A stretch of DNA of 6,572 nt from Pedobacter sp. UBA5917 (GTDB lineage Bacteria; Bacteroidota; Bacteroidia; Sphingobacteriales; Sphingobacteriaceae): the NCBI RefSeq assembly GCF_002432345.1, contig NZ_DJDT01000086.1:1-6572 (forward strand). The letters are read 5' to 3'. Under the pieces are notes generated by a model that was not told where the DNA came from, searched no databases, and saw nothing but the letters and a program-made list of their open reading frames with translations. Each line of letters begins with the position of its first letter. Within the stretch, counting starts at the first letter, position 1. This document shows, piece by piece, positions 5,780-6,572 of this stretch. The position numbers and the translations under genes were made by a program.

Positions 5780-6229
5780 ATGCTTACTGAAACGCTAAAA
5801 AGACTCTTTAACCGCGATCTTAAAAGACTTAAATCAGAAATAGAAGCCTACCGAAATGAGGCTAACCTGTGGCGTGTAGATCAGGCAATAACAAATTCGG
5901 CCGGTAACCTTTGCCTCCATCTTATCGGTAACCTGAATACTTACATCGGGGCAATCCTGGGTGGCACCAATTATATCCGCAACCGCGAACTCGAATTTTC
6001 GTTAAAGGATATACCAAAGAAACAACTCATCGAAATGATCGAAGAAATAACAAAGGTGGTTGATGAAACTTTAGACTTAATTACCAATGAGCAGCTCGAA
6101 AGTGAATATCCTTTATTGGTATTTGAAGAAAAAACCACAGCCGGATTTCTGCTCGTTCACCTTACCACACACTTAACATACCACCTCGGACAGATTAATT
6201 ACCATAGGAGGTTGCTGGATCGGGAGTAA
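5780..6229 (+). CDS. DinB/DUF1572-like four-helix metal-binding protein
   Basis: The protein is cytoplasmic, with 149 residues, close to the usual 150-170 of the DinB superfamily. Helix one (1-25), then NSAGNLCLHLIGNLNTYIG (39-57) with His47, a middle helix pair (about 77-104), and the last helix with His127, His131, His135 and Gln138 in HLTTHLTYHLGQINYHR. The probable metal triad is His47/His131/His135, the DinB pattern of one early His plus a late HxxxH followed by xGQ. Relatives include bacillithiol-dependent transferases and metal-dependent hydrolases, but many members have no known reaction, so no substrate is assigned. It starts 9 nt after the upstream stop codon and probably shares its transcript. 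The ATG at 5780 fits the normal N-terminus of the family. No strong terminator is seen after it. Confidence 0.88.
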   Translation: MLTETLKRLFNRDLKRLKSEIEAYRNEANLWRVDQAITNSAGNLCLHLIGNLNTYIGAILGGTNYIRNRELEFSLKDIPKKQLIEMIEEITKVVDETLDLITNEQLESEYPLLVFEEKTTAGFLLVHLTTHLTYHLGQINYHRRLLDRE

Positions 6230-6572
6230 GATATTATTTTGTAAAACCACTTACATTTGCCCATAATGAGAAGTCAACTTTTTACGAATTGTTTTGAACA
6301 CATCGCTAGCTTGCTTTAAAAACACCACATCCCATACCGAAGAACGAACGTCAATCCCAAGGGCCAGGTAAATCAAAAAAACAGGTGCACAATAGAAAAA
6401 ATAGTACTACCAAACCTAGAACGCAGTGGTTTTGTGTTTCATGTCTGCAAAGCCTTTAACCCACCACTGGCTAACAAAACAAAGTGCCGCTGTTTTTTTG
6501 ATGTGCAATGGCCCTGTGTAAAAGGCCTATTGACGGATTGACGAAGCGCTTTGGGTACTTTGGCGCTCCAAA
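6230..6572. other. 343-nt gap without a recognised gene; start-less open frames on both strands
   Basis: The minus strand is open from 6406 down to a TAA at 6251 (51 codons). It reads as ordinary-looking protein (for example LGIDVRSSVWDVVF and FKTIRKKLTSHYGQM) but has no ATG, and a TAG lies just upstream. The plus strand is open from 6320 to a TGA at 6539 (73 codons), also without an ATG. A cagtggt/accactg inverted repeat (6424-6430 with 6463-6469) is present. The stretch could be a decayed gene end, a repeat, or the untranslated tail of the operon. I cannot choose between these from sequence alone. Confidence 0.4.
6545..6572 (+). repeat. Hairpin and 'ggcgctccaaa' tail of a further repeat, cut by window edge
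   Basis: agcgc (6545-6549) can pair with gcgct (6563-6567). The segment ends in gcgctccaaa, the same tail that closes the copies at 3837 and 4924. The preceding bases do not match their cores, so this may be another subfamily sharing only the terminus, or a chance match of 10 bases. Confidence 0.45.

Noticed and set aside
5780..6229. Assignment as a bacillithiol S-transferase (BstA/DinB)
   Set aside because: Only the His triad and helical layout are visible. DinB relatives are functionally diverse, so the specific enzyme name is not supported.

Overview
The window looks like chromosomal DNA of a Bacteroidota bacterium, most likely a Sphingobacteriaceae member (Pedobacter-like). The evidence is the AT-leaning coding DNA, A-rich leaders without Shine-Dalgarno sites, TAnnTTTG-type -7 promoter motifs, short 'MKK...' signal peptides ending in AxA-Q, the typical Bacteroidota families (HEXXH M1 peptidase with a GMEHQ motif, DUF2807 head-GIN protein, DUF4261 protein, DinB-like protein), and GC-rich interspersed repeats between genes. 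The genus is inferred from pattern recognition, not from a marker gene.

Layout. All six supported genes are on the + strand. (1) 1-1577: the 3' part of an M1-family zinc aminopeptidase whose true start lies left of the window. (2) 1578-1764: three copies of a short palindrome-like motif that can form competing hairpins. (3) 1765-2496: an exported DUF2807 beta-helix protein, closed by a very strong intrinsic terminator at 2512-2551. (4) 2762-3634: a cytoplasmic DUF4261 protein. (5) 3921-4385: a small exported ankyrin-repeat protein. (6) 5006-5770 and 5780-6229: an exported protein of unknown function and a DinB/DUF1572-like four-helix protein, 9 nt apart and probably one operon. (7) 6230-6572: no gene recognised; it holds start-less open frames on both strands and the tail of another repeat.

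The genes do not form an obvious pathway. Four encode exported proteins (peptidase, DUF2807, ankyrin, unknown), so the region looks like a string of small envelope-related or orphan transcription units. What links the gaps is a family of interspersed repeats with a 5' hairpin, a GC-rich core and a 'gcgctccaaaa' tail. One well-preserved copy is at 3655-3837, a degenerate copy at 4411-4620, a rearranged copy at 4751-4924 preceded by an inverted relative at 4656-4750, a 5'-module fragment at 2575-2640, and a tail at 6561-6572. I see no CRISPR array, tRNA, rRNA, transposase, integrase or defence cassette. The repeats and the shared promoter layout downstream of two of them are the least-explained features here.
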